Assembly (NCBI RefSeq): GCF_023035875.1
Contig: NZ_CP075387.1
Span: 1 to 58,538 of the forward strand
DNA length: 58,538 bases
Direction of reading: 5' to 3'
From: Borrelia puertoricensis
GTDB lineage: Bacteria; Spirochaetota; Spirochaetia; Borreliales; Borreliaceae
Made by a program: the position numbers and the translations under genes
Shown: one piece after another, positions 24,937 through 32,857 of the stretch
Numbering within the stretch: position 1 is the stretch's first letter
Layout of the letters: each line of letters opens with the position of its first letter
The notes under the pieces: generated by a model
Database searches by the model: none
What the model was told of the DNA's origin: nothing
Seen by the model: only the letters and a program-made list of their open reading frames with translations

Positions 24937-25695
24937 ATGAAAGGGAAACATTTAATTAACTGCAATCTTAACTTAAAAATTAAAGAATTAGAAATGCAAA
25001 ATCAACGCTTAAGTGAAGAATTAACTTTAATTAAAAGTCAAAGCAAAACTAGACATACTAAAAAATTATCCCCCCCTTTAAGATTTTATCTAAATGACAA
25101 GACAATTAGACTTGTAAAACGCTCTATAGAGAGACTTAAAAGTCTAGACCCCATTTCAGGATGGTTTGTACACTTACTCTCAATTACTGGTTGTAGGGGT
25201 GTTGAGATGCAAAATGTAAAACTTACTGACATATATAAAGAGACGTGTAGTAATGGTGAAGTATTTTATTCTATTCGCGTTAATGTAGCTAAAAAACGTA
25301 GCAATATCTGTATTAGAGAAGTAGTCATTAGTAAATCTGAATTTAAATCTATAATGCAAGCCCATCAAAACTACTTTTTATCTAAAGGAAAAGACACAAG
25401 ACGTACATATCTATTTCAAAAAAGTAAACTTAAATTTCGTGACAATAAAATTAACATAACTGAAATTTCAAAACAGTTTAAGGAATTACTCATTAAGGGA
25501 GGATTTAAACATCGCAAATCTTTGCATATACTTCGTAATATATTTATAGCATCACTAAAGTCTAGAGGATATAATTCATTTGAAATTAAAGAACTTATGA
25601 AATATTCATCTACTTCTGAGATTGATAATGTTTATGGTCTCTCAAGTGCAAGTAAAATACAGGCTTACAAAGATATCAAAACTAGCTTGAAATAA
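24937..25695 (+). CDS. Tyrosine site-specific recombinase (unit 1)
   Basis: A 252-aa compact integrase-family protein. An N-terminal coiled coil (~12-34) replaces the usual arm-binding domain. Catalytic residues: R87 (GCRGVE), a lysine at 119/120, H197-x-x-R200 (HILRN), and the nucleophile Y233 (NVYG) after MKYSST, which stands for the common GHSS. It may resolve or fuse plasmid multimers, or integrate phage DNA; which is unknown. No clear SD precedes the ATG. It differs from unit 2 mainly in a short patch at residues 63-70. Confidence 0.85.
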   Translation: MKGKHLINCNLNLKIKELEMQNQRLSEELTLIKSQSKTRHTKKLSPPLRFYLNDKTIRLVKRSIERLKSLDPISGWFVHLLSITGCRGVEMQNVKLTDIYKETCSNGEVFYSIRVNVAKKRSNICIREVVISKSEFKSIMQAHQNYFLSKGKDTRRTYLFQKSKLKFRDNKINITEISKQFKELLIKGGFKHRKSLHILRNIFIASLKSRGYNSFEIKELMKYSSTSEIDNVYGLSSASKIQAYKDIKTSLK

Positions 25696-25762
25696 CTTTT
25701 AAGTTTTGCTAATATTTTTAAGGTACTACTCCCCCCACTTCAAGATTTTTACCAAGCACCAG

Positions 25763-25797
25763 TAAATACCTAATTTGACATTTAGGTATTTATTTTT
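25763..25797 (+). terminator. Terminator of the recombinase gene (unit 1)
   Basis: The 11-bp perfect arms TAAATACCTAA (25763-25773) and 25782-25792 are followed by T-rich sequence. It lies 67 nt after the stop. Confidence 0.75.
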
Positions 25798-25883
25798 ACA
25801 AAAAAAATATTTGTTAATCCTTTGTTTTTGATAAAATTATAGTTTATAATATATATATTCTTTAAACCAAAATTTCATTATGA

Positions 25884-25927
25884 AAAGAGAACAGGGACTT
25901 TAAACTTTTCTAGAGTCCTTTCTCTTT
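25884..25927. terminator. Hairpin between recombinase and dam (unit 1)
   Basis: Outer arms AAAGAGA (25884-25890) and TCTCTTT (25921-25927) enclose a second stem GGACTTT/AGAGTCC (with G-U pairs). It lies 25 nt beyond the leftward dam end, so it probably terminates the early operon. Confidence 0.6.
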
Positions 25928-25952
25928 ACGCTTGCATTTTAAACATTTCCGT

Positions 25953-26745
25953 TCAAGCATAACGAATACTCTTTAAATCCATACTTGACCTATTAGTTTT
26001 GTATGAAGTAGCTAGTAGCTCATGTTTAGTTTGCTTGAAAATACTTGCTATACCAGTTGAGCGTGCTACATAGTTTATGAAAAGATTATGCTTTAAGAAA
26101 AGCTTAACTACTCTTAAATCATCAAATTCACTTACTGCAAAATGCCAGTTATATCTCTTAAGCTCTATAATAAGTCTCTCTAGAGAATCTAAATTCCATC
26201 CACGATTATCAGCAAGATTCCCATGAGAAATTGAATATGGAGGGTCAAGATATACAAATGTTGAGCTTACCTTGTCTCGATTAGGTAGTGCAGCTAAAAA
26301 TTTAAATATATCTCGTGATGTAAATATTGCATTATCAAGCATCTCTTTAAATCTAGACTTATAAATTTGAAGGTTTTCTAAAAACAATCTCTTGGCATTA
26401 CTTCGATCCAACTTCATAGTTGAACTAGATGAACCATAAAGTGAATATAAACATCTAAGCACCATGTACTCAATTTTGTCTCTGTTCTCATCAATTATGC
26501 TGTCATAAATAATCGCATCTCTTACACGATTGTAAAGCAACTCAGGATCTTGTCTTAAGATATAGAAAAACTTATATATAAATTTAGAATTATCATTAAG
26601 TATATTATAATGGGCTAATGGTTTTGCAAAAAATACTGCTCCTGTACCAAAAAATCCTTCAATATACTGAGTATGCTTAGGAAAAAGACTTATAATATCA
26701 GCACTACAAAGGTACTTAACTTCCTTCTCTACTTAGTAGTTTCAA
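25953..26745 (-). pseudogene. dam: DNA adenine methylase gene, frameshifted near the start (unit 1)
   Basis: Homologue of the intact 263-aa gene at 54780-55571. Relative to that copy, unit 1 has one extra base plus several substitutions near 26711-26730, so translation from the TTG at 26745 ends after nine codons. The remaining 195-aa open part from 26540 keeps the catalytic DPPY motif (YLDPPYS) but lacks the AdoMet-binding FFGTGAVFF segment. The several nearby substitutions argue against a simple sequencing error. Confidence 0.8.
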
Positions 26746-27158
26746 TATTTCTTAAATATTCTCCTTGATGTAATCTCATATTCAACTCCCCGCTCTTTAA
26801 GTGTCAGTGAATCATAAAGCACAGATGACAAATTAGTTGCTATAAAATGATATCCTGGTGTATTTTTTATTTTAACTTCACTTATCTCAAATTCTCCATC
26901 TAAACATCTGTAAGCAGGTCCCTCCCACCTCACACTTGCACTGATATCAAACCGTCTCAGCACAGCGCATGGATTTAGAATATAACAATTACTTCTCATA
27001 CACCCTGACTTAACAAAGTTATGATAATTCCTATTTATATCAAGAACACTAAACTGCAACTTTTTAAAAACTGATACGTAATAATGAAGAGATAAAAAGT
27101 AACATCCCCACTGACGTACTGCTGAGACTAAATTTGGGTTATTTTGCGTTATTTTCAT
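26742..27158 (-). CDS. DUF261 protein (unit 1)
   Basis: A 138-aa Borrelia DUF261 protein of unknown function. It has an N-terminal RQWGCYFLSLHYY (Cys19), then a later GYHFIA (His104) and VLYDSL (Asp116). This Cys-His-Asp order and spacing resembles C39/papain-like cysteine hydrolases, so it may be a peptidase or wall amidase (inference). A GTG at 27170 is also in frame; the ATG at 27158 matches the unit 2 start. Its stop overlaps the start of dam (TTGA). Confidence 0.75.
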   Translation of the reverse strand: MKITQNNPNLVSAVRQWGCYFLSLHYYVSVFKKLQFSVLDINRNYHNFVKSGCMRSNCYILNPCAVLRRFDISASVRWEGPAYRCLDGEFEISEVKIKNTPGYHFIATNLSSVLYDSLTLKERGVEYEITSRRIFKKY

Positions 27159-27220
27159 ATATAATCTCACTTACAATCTTTATTTTTTTAACTACCCACC
27201 CCTTAACTTAAATATAGATA

Positions 27221-27634
27221 CTAAAAAGGAATATCTTCATAAAACTCATCTTCAAGCTTACTCTCATTAATATCTTGTGTTTTAATTGATGAGTTTAAGA
27301 CGCAAATATCATTTACCAAAATACTGTATTTACTCTTACCCTCACCTGTACGCTTATCATTCCAACTTGAATAAGATAGGGCTCCACTAAGTACAACTTG
27401 AACCCCTCGTTTAAGTAAAGCAGCAAGACTCTCAGCTCTAGCTCCAAAAATCACACAGTCAAAAAATTGAGCCTGTCTTGTCACACAGTTATTCTTCTTT
27501 ACACCTCTATTATTAGCTAGTGTAAATTTTAATATAGGAAAACTATTACTAGTATAAATAACCTCACAGTTTCTTGTTAAACGACCAGACATACTTAACG
27601 AGTTAATATCAAACACCAGAACTCTCCTCATCAT
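27221..27634 (-). CDS. ssb: Single-stranded DNA-binding protein (unit 1)
   Basis: A 137-aa OB-fold SSB. The N-terminal SMSGRLTRNCEV, the FDCVIFGARAESLAALLKRG segment (~58-77) and the VQVVLSGAL strand are typical of bacterial SSBs. The acidic tail ends EDIPF, the conserved tip that recruits partner enzymes. It lies in the early operon with the YqaJ-like nuclease and overlaps the 69-aa gene by 26 nt. The plasmid thus encodes its own SSB, annealase and exonuclease. Confidence 0.92.
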   Translation of the reverse strand: MMRRVLVFDINSLSMSGRLTRNCEVIYTSNSFPILKFTLANNRGVKKNNCVTRQAQFFDCVIFGARAESLAALLKRGVQVVLSGALSYSSWNDKRTGEGKSKYSILVNDICVLNSSIKTQDINESKLEDEFYEDIPF

Positions 27635-27818
27635 GAAGCCTACTTAACATTTCCATACGTCTTAAATCACAATCAAGTCTCTCAAGATTTTCTAAAAATT
27701 CTCGTCTTGCATAATAAGCTTGAAAGAGATTCTTTATAATTCTCACACCAAACTTACATAAAAATCTTAAAATCTTGTAAGTAATTACTACAAATAAAAC
27801 CATAAACATAAATCTCAT
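27609..27818 (-). CDS. Small membrane protein (unit 1)
   Basis: A 69-aa protein with an N-terminal hydrophobic segment (~3-20, FMFMVLFVVITYKILRFL) and a charged helical tail (~38-65). Family not recognised. It lies 10 nt after DUF244 and overlaps the SSB start, so it belongs to the same operon. The unit 2 copy (56763) is similar, with several substitutions, which supports a real gene. Confidence 0.7.
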   Translation of the reverse strand: MRFMFMVLFVVITYKILRFLCKFGVRIIKNLFQAYYARREFLENLERLDCDLRRMEMLSRLHDEESSGV

Positions 27819-27828
27819 AAAGGTACCC

Positions 27829-29169
27829 TTAAACAGCTTTTAAAATAGGTGTAGACCATTCATTTGAATTACTACTAAAATTAGAAAGCCCATTCACTTG
27901 TGTATAACTATCACTAAACACCTTAAACCTATCTTTAATGGCTCTTTTTCTCATGTTTAACGAGAATAAAATTCCTTCAAAATTATAATAGATATTATCA
28001 ATAATTGAATAAGTCCTCATCATATCTTGAATTTTTCTTTTTACTTTTAATTTAACTACTTTGGTAATCTCCTCAGCTTCTTTTGCTTTCTCAGATTCAA
28101 CTTTACTGATATGCTCAACCATTTTATTTAAAATAAAAATATCATTTTTTAAACCAAGCTCATTCTCAACTTCTAGATTTGTCAACTTAACAAACTTAAG
28201 AAATTCTTGTCTAAAGTCTAATTGTGCCAAGGTATTATAAAATTCACTTTTATTTAAAAATGATTTTATTCTCTCAACCAACTCTTCATTACTTGCACTC
28301 TCAATATCATTATAGCTTCTCATATACTTAAGAGCGTTGTTAATCTCAACATTAAAAGCCACCATATAAAACATAATCTTTGCTATAAATGCATCGTCTC
28401 TTTCAATAACACAGTTTGTAGTATCTCCACCAAATAAAAAGAATAAGTTTCCTTTTTTCAATCCCGTACATAAGAGTTGCATCTGTACTTGTACGTAATA
28501 CTTAAAGAAATATTTATTATCTAGAAAATTACCAATTCTATTATATTCAGAAGCACCGCATTGTATTTGAAATGAATCGCTGCATTTTGTCTCTAAAAGT
28601 TCAGCATCACCTTCCCCATTAACAAACCAAGCATCAATTGTAGCACCAACTAATGTCTCACAGCCCTCAACTTTTTTAAAGTAATTATATTTATCAATAC
28701 CGTTTGAATATTTATTTTTATGTAATATATGAATATTCTTATCATAAGTTTTTACAAATTCGTCAATTATTAAATTCTCTAAAGCCTTTCCTTTTTTAAT
28801 ACTCAAATTTTCTTCAAATGGTATTTCCCTTCCTATTGATTTAAGAATTCTTACGATAAACATCTCTTCTAAAGAATCAGCTCCCATAAACAGACTACCA
28901 ACTTCACTAGCTCCTACCCTGTGTAAAGCTCTTCTTTGCATACTAAAGTCAACCTTACTATTAAACTTAAAATACTCATTCTTGTTAATATTAGGTATCT
29001 TACGTCCTATCTTGCTTATTTTACTTAACTGTTTTTGTTTACCTTTAAGATTTTCTTGACTCTGATATGCAAAAGATTCAAAACCCTTAAACACCATTTG
29101 TCCGTACAAATCAAATTGTTGCATCCCTTCCTCTGATCCTGAATTATTTATTTTTGTCATATTTGTCAT
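27829..29169 (-). CDS. DUF244 nuclease, YqaJ/lambda-exonuclease-like (unit 1)
   Basis: A 446-aa protein. Residues ~80-240 carry the YqaJ/lambda exonuclease pattern: GASEVGSLFMG (86-96), E131 (KGKALE), D179 (GATID), E193-T-K195 (LLETK) and Q227-V-Q229 (YYVQVQ). It should digest double-stranded DNA ends to give single strands for the ERF protein. The C-terminal ~200 residues are coiled-coil-like and differ strongly from unit 2. First gene of the leftward early operon; a strong SD (AAGGAG) precedes the ATG. Possibly equivalent to the nuclease called NucP on B. burgdorferi cp32 (unverified). Confidence 0.85.
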   Translation of the reverse strand: MTNMTKINNSGSEEGMQQFDLYGQMVFKGFESFAYQSQENLKGKQKQLSKISKIGRKIPNINKNEYFKFNSKVDFSMQRRALHRVGASEVGSLFMGADSLEEMFIVRILKSIGREIPFEENLSIKKGKALENLIIDEFVKTYDKNIHILHKNKYSNGIDKYNYFKKVEGCETLVGATIDAWFVNGEGDAELLETKCSDSFQIQCGASEYNRIGNFLDNKYFFKYYVQVQMQLLCTGLKKGNLFFLFGGDTTNCVIERDDAFIAKIMFYMVAFNVEINNALKYMRSYNDIESASNEELVERIKSFLNKSEFYNTLAQLDFRQEFLKFVKLTNLEVENELGLKNDIFILNKMVEHISKVESEKAKEAEEITKVVKLKVKRKIQDMMRTYSIIDNIYYNFEGILFSLNMRKRAIKDRFKVFSDSYTQVNGLSNFSSNSNEWSTPILKAV

Positions 29170-29202
29170 ATTTAAACTCCTTATATATTAGGTTTTATAA
29201 AC

Positions 29203-29254
29203 AAAATAATATAGCAAAAAATTGTTTTTGCCAAAAATTTTGCTATATTATTTT
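29203..29254 (-). promoter_or_regulatory. Promoter and 17-bp inverted-repeat operator of the unit 1 nuclease operon
   Basis: On the minus strand, TTGGCA (29234-29229), a 17-nt spacer and TATTAT (29211-29206). Perfect 17-bp arms at 29203-29219 and 29238-29254 flank and overlap these elements, so a repressor or activator dimer could cover the promoter. The leader from here to the ATG is about 58/66 identical to the leader of the unit 2 ERF gene. Confidence 0.65.
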
Positions 29255-29364
29255 TGTTAAATTTTACAAAAATATATTTTTATTATAAATAGGTTTACTT
29301 TCTAATAACTATTGAGTTATGATTGAATATCAATAATAAACCTAATAAATAACAGGAGCTTAAT

Positions 29365-30462
29365 ATGAAAAGCACAAAAAAGACTACCAACAAATACCAA
29401 CACAAACTAATAGTAGCAATATCAACAATTGACTATATCAATAATAAACATAAAAAATACACACAAAGCAATCTACTTTACTACTTTAATGGAAACTTAA
29501 AACGCAATGGTCATAAAGAAACTACTCTTAAAACATTTCAAAAATATCTTTATAAATTAGAAAAAGTATTTAAAGTAACAATTAATTATCACAAACACTT
29601 GGGTGTTAACATGGGAACTGAAGTTCATTACAAACTTAAATACTCTAAAAAAGAATGTCACTTTATAATCAATAAACACTTTAGAGATAAAAAAGAAGAA
29701 AGATTTCAAAAACGTGTAAGTACATATCATACAAAAACTTGTAATAAAAAGGAGAATGTAGAAAAAGCGGAGTGTTTTAATAATAACTATAATAATAAAA
29801 AAGAAGATAAGAAAAACATAAAATTCATAGAAAAATTACAAGTAGAAAAATATGCTAAAAAATGCAATTTTAAATCAAATGCTTTCCTTTCTATTTTGAA
29901 TTTAGAAATGGATAAAGATTTTAAAATTCAATCATTTAAAGCCATCAAAATAGCTGAAAATAATGTGTATAAACACATAGACAGGATTAAATCAAATAAC
30001 AGTAAACTTAAAAGCAAACAACAAGAATTAAGTAAGGTATTAGATGAGACAAAAAATAATCTAAAAGATGAGGGATATGACAGCAAACAATTAGAGAACC
30101 AAATACAAAATGTGTATGAACAATATAAAAACAAACCCCACTTTATCATAGAAAAAGATAAATACAATGATTTAAAGAAGATAGTAGAAAGACTTAAAAA
30201 AACAGTAGCATATGTTAAAACAAATATAAAAGAAGATAAAAAAGATATTAGGAATAACATCTTTAGCATACTTCTTGATCAGTTAAGGCATAAAATAGAC
30301 ACATCGGTTTTAGTACCAATATTAAAGAATTATTTAAGCAAGCAGGACAAATTAGAATATAGCAAGGTATTTAGTAACCATTACTACTGTGAACTTTTAG
30401 AGTTAATGGAAGATAATAAAGATAATTTACAATTAGGGGAATCTAAAAAAATTACTAGTTAA
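29365..30462 (+). CDS. Plasmid replication protein, PF57/Borrelia ORF-A family (unit 2)
   Basis: A 365-aa second copy of the replication protein. Residues ~8-105 are nearly identical to unit 1, then divergence grows toward the C-terminus (e.g. NKNNIKSIEK versus KKNIKFIEK, and a different last ~80 residues). SD CAGGAG precedes the ATG. It is transcribed away from the unit 1 DUF244 operon; the shared 195-nt spacer holds both promoters and probably origin-proximal elements. Being intact, it makes the molecule a two-replicon plasmid. Confidence 0.88.
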   Translation: MKSTKKTTNKYQHKLIVAISTIDYINNKHKKYTQSNLLYYFNGNLKRNGHKETTLKTFQKYLYKLEKVFKVTINYHKHLGVNMGTEVHYKLKYSKKECHFIINKHFRDKKEERFQKRVSTYHTKTCNKKENVEKAECFNNNYNNKKEDKKNIKFIEKLQVEKYAKKCNFKSNAFLSILNLEMDKDFKIQSFKAIKIAENNVYKHIDRIKSNNSKLKSKQQELSKVLDETKNNLKDEGYDSKQLENQIQNVYEQYKNKPHFIIEKDKYNDLKKIVERLKKTVAYVKTNIKEDKKDIRNNIFSILLDQLRHKIDTSVLVPILKNYLSKQDKLEYSKVFSNHYYCELLELMEDNKDNLQLGESKKITS

Positions 30463-30471
30463 GGATTAGTT

Positions 30472-31035
30472 ATGGAGAGTGTATTAGAACGCCTTAAAGA
30501 GAAAAAGTTAGAAATTAAGGATGAAGTCAAAAATAGAGGTCTTTTTACAAAAATAGAGAAAATTGATAACAAAACAATATATCACACAAAGATAATGAAT
30601 GATTTCTATGCGTTTGGAGTTGATGAAAGACAAAAGGATAAATTCTTTATTTCATTTAGAGGGCTATTTAATCAATCAAAAATAACACCTTTTAATTTAT
30701 TTTCTATAAAAGGAGATGATAAATTTTTAGGCATTTATTACGGATATAGGAAACCGATACAGAATATTGTGAAAAAGTATGAGGAAAATGGAATTGTTAA
30801 AACAACTTCATTTTCAAAAGTTTATTACATAGAATTTAGATTTAAAAAAGGTAGTGTTTGTTGTTATATTAAAGGGATATCTCGTTTAATTAGGAAAGAT
30901 AAATTAGATACAAAATATTATCAATCTTTAATTGAAAATATTTCAAAACTAGAGAAAGAAGTATATGAATTTTACGGGAAGAAGTTACCAGAAGGAGGTT
31001 TTATAGAAAAATGGATAAAAAAAAACCAGAAATAA
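30472..31035 (+). CDS. PF50/DUF226 plasmid maintenance protein (unit 2)
   Basis: A 187-aa homologue of the gene at 1127. The core GIYYGYRKPI and YYIEFRFKKGSV is shared, but the first ~30 residues and many others differ. It starts 9 nt after PF57 with AAGGA as SD and overlaps parA by 25 nt, as in unit 1. Confidence 0.85.
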   Translation: MESVLERLKEKKLEIKDEVKNRGLFTKIEKIDNKTIYHTKIMNDFYAFGVDERQKDKFFISFRGLFNQSKITPFNLFSIKGDDKFLGIYYGYRKPIQNIVKKYEENGIVKTTSFSKVYYIEFRFKKGSVCCYIKGISRLIRKDKLDTKYYQSLIENISKLEKEVYEFYGKKLPEGGFIEKWIKKNQK

Positions 31036-31775
31036 TAACAATAGCATCAATTAAGGGTGGCGTTGGTAAAAGTGTACTAGCAGTTATTTTCAGTCACATT
31101 TTGAAAAATTTTAATAAAAAAGTTTTATTGGTTGATTTAGATCCTCAAAACAGTTTAACTAGCTATTTCATCAAGTATATAAAAAGTATTGAGGGTGTCA
31201 ATGTATATTATATGCTTAAAGAATACAGAAATTCTAACCTAAATAAATATTTAAATAAGATAAGTAGTCAAATGTTTATTATACCTTCTCATCCAATTTT
31301 GTGCAAATTTGAACAAGAGGATGAAAGGTATAAAGAACAATTATTAGAACATTGCATAATCAAGATTTTATCTAATAATAATTTTGATTATATAATGATT
31401 GATACACCTCCTAGTTTGAGTCCTTTACTATACAATGCTTTAAATGTTACAGATAAAGTTATAATACCTGTTCAACTCGAAAGGTGGTCTGTTGAAGCAT
31501 TTCCTATGCTAATGGATGCAATAGAAGAAGTTAACATTTTTAAAAACAAAAAAATAGATGTTTCAATAGTAGAAAATCAGTTTGTTAAAAATAGAAATAC
31601 TTTCAAAGATATAGAAGAACTGGTATTAAAAAATTATGGAATGTTTATTAAAGGTAAAATTCATAGTCTTAACAGTATTAAAATTTTAATTAATGAGTTA
31701 AAAGAACCTGATATGCAAGCAATATATTACAAAGAGGCTCAGGAAGCTTTGGAGAAAATAGTAAAAGTACGCTAG
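31011..31775 (+). CDS. parA: ParA-family partition ATPase, PF32 (unit 2)
   Basis: A 254-aa ParA. The Walker A motif KGGVGKSV has Val where most family members, and unit 1, have Thr; the LVDLDPQNS segment and IDTPPSLSP are normal. Outside these motifs it is very different from the unit 1 ParA, so the two belong to different compatibility types. Its last codons are part of the 22-bp palindrome at 31763-31784. Confidence 0.95.
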   Translation: MDKKKPEIITIASIKGGVGKSVLAVIFSHILKNFNKKVLLVDLDPQNSLTSYFIKYIKSIEGVNVYYMLKEYRNSNLNKYLNKISSQMFIIPSHPILCKFEQEDERYKEQLLEHCIIKILSNNNFDYIMIDTPPSLSPLLYNALNVTDKVIIPVQLERWSVEAFPMLMDAIEEVNIFKNKKIDVSIVENQFVKNRNTFKDIEELVLKNYGMFIKGKIHSLNSIKILINELKEPDMQAIYYKEAQEALEKIVKVR

Positions 31776-31784
31776 CGTACTTTT
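31763..31784. promoter_or_regulatory. Perfect 22-bp palindrome at the parA-PF49 junction (unit 2)
   Basis: AAAAGTACGCT and its exact complement meet with no spacer, spanning the parA stop codon and ending 29 nt before PF49. It occupies the same place as the 14-bp inverted repeat of unit 1 but has an unrelated sequence. It could be a PF49-binding centromere or operator; a weak terminator (TTTT at the 3' arm) is the alternative. Confidence 0.7.
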
Positions 31785-31813
31785 ATAACATTTGAAAAAT
31801 AAAGGAGGGAACA

Positions 31814-32374
31814 ATGTCTAAAATTCAGAAAAAGGAAATTGTTTTAAACAGCAGAAAAACTAGTATTAATCAATTTGAAAGAGGTGATGATAAAGATGAT
31901 GAAATAGAATATGAAGGTTATAAAAATCAAATAAGAAGAATTACTGTAAGTGATATAGGCAATAAAATTGAATTAATGGAAATTTTATATAAAATAAGAA
32001 TGAAGAAACTTTATCAACTTGATGGATACAAGAAGTTTGAAGATTTTCTTGAAAAATTTGTCATAGCAAGAAGTCAAGCATTCTTATATTTGCGGCTTTA
32101 CAAAAGAGTATTATCAGGTGATTTAAAAATAGAGGAAATTAAGCAATTTGGATTTAGAGAGGCGTATAAAAGAATTAAAAAGTTTGATATGGATAAAAAT
32201 ATTTCAAGAGAAAATCCAATAAAACCATTAAGATTTCAACTAAAAAAACAAGAGAGTTATGATTTTTATAAAAAAAATGCGAAATTGACAGCATTCATTT
32301 TAGATGAAATTTTTTCAAGTAAAAAAGATTTACTAGAAGAGTTTATGAAGAAATTTAAAAGTTTAAAAGGTTAG
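31814..32374 (+). CDS. PF49 partition/DNA-binding protein, ParB-like (unit 2)
   Basis: A 186-aa PF49 protein. The N-terminal half, including the helix-turn-helix-like FVIARSQAFLYLRLY (~76-90), is unlike unit 1. Residues ~134-157 (NPIKPLRFQLKKQESYDFYK...) are the same, and the 70 nt encoding them differ at one base. Strong SD AGGAGG. By analogy with BpaB it may also regulate the ERF and nuclease genes of its cassette. Confidence 0.85.
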   Translation: MSKIQKKEIVLNSRKTSINQFERGDDKDDEIEYEGYKNQIRRITVSDIGNKIELMEILYKIRMKKLYQLDGYKKFEDFLEKFVIARSQAFLYLRLYKRVLSGDLKIEEIKQFGFREAYKRIKKFDMDKNISRENPIKPLRFQLKKQESYDFYKKNAKLTAFILDEIFSSKKDLLEEFMKKFKSLKG

Positions 32375-32389
32375 GTATAAGGAGTACTT

Positions 32390-32545
32390 ATGAGTAATTT
32401 ATCATATAAGATATATAGAACAGAAGATTTAAGGAAGGGGTTCTTAGATAAGGGATTTACTGAAGAAGCTGTGGATTTTATTTTACTTCATAATGATAAT
32501 TCTAATTTTGAAGTTTTAAGGGAAAAGGTAAACTTATTAAAATAA
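32390..32545 (+). pseudogene. bdr: Bdr-like gene remnant (unit 2)
   Basis: A 51-codon ORF whose product matches the N-terminal domain of the 165-aa Bdr-like protein at 3031 (YKIYRTEDL, GFTEEAVDFILLHNDNS, FEVLREK), then ends in TAA. The coiled coil and membrane anchor are missing and the following DNA is unrelated. SD AAGGAG is intact, so a 51-aa peptide could still be made. Confidence 0.75.
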
Positions 32546-32690
32546 TAAATTTTTTTGGAAAAAGAATAATTATATTGAGCAGTAAAAGAGTAAATGAATT
32601 GACATTATTTTGGATTTGATATATAGTAATGACATTATTGAGGTCTATTTGTGTATAGACTCCGATTTTATTAGGTGTTTTTCAAAGATT

Positions 32691-32746
32691 CTTAAGTCTT
32701 TGTTATCGTTTTTTTGAAAAAAATGATAACAAAGACTTAAGTTTTT
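32691..32746 (+). terminator. Rho-independent terminator of the rep-par operon (unit 2)
   Basis: A 17-bp perfect stem (32691-32707 with 32725-32741), which can extend inward through T7/A7, followed by T5. Different in sequence from the unit 1 terminator at the same place. Confidence 0.8.
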
Positions 32747-32792
32747 ATTTTCTATCTCGATAATTCAATTCTATAATATTTCAACAAAAATA

Positions 32793-32821
32793 TTGACAAA
32801 AACAATTTCTTACTGTATTAT
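32793..32821 (+). promoter_or_regulatory. Promoter of the unit 2 ERF gene
   Basis: TTGACA (32793-32798), exactly 17 nt, TATTAT (32816-32821): the best consensus promoter in the window. The sequence from here to the ATG is about 58/66 identical to the leader of the unit 1 DUF244 gene, not to that of the other ERF gene. Confidence 0.75.
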
Positions 32822-32857
32822 CTTATTTATAAAACCTAATAAGTAAGGAGTTTAAAT

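Larger units (their letters stand above)
32546..32857. other. Intergenic region after the rep-par operon (unit 2)
   Basis: A 312-nt non-coding stretch, unlike the unit 1 spacer in sequence but with the same layout: terminator (32691-32746) then the ERF promoter (32793-32821). Nothing else is supported. Confidence 0.65.
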
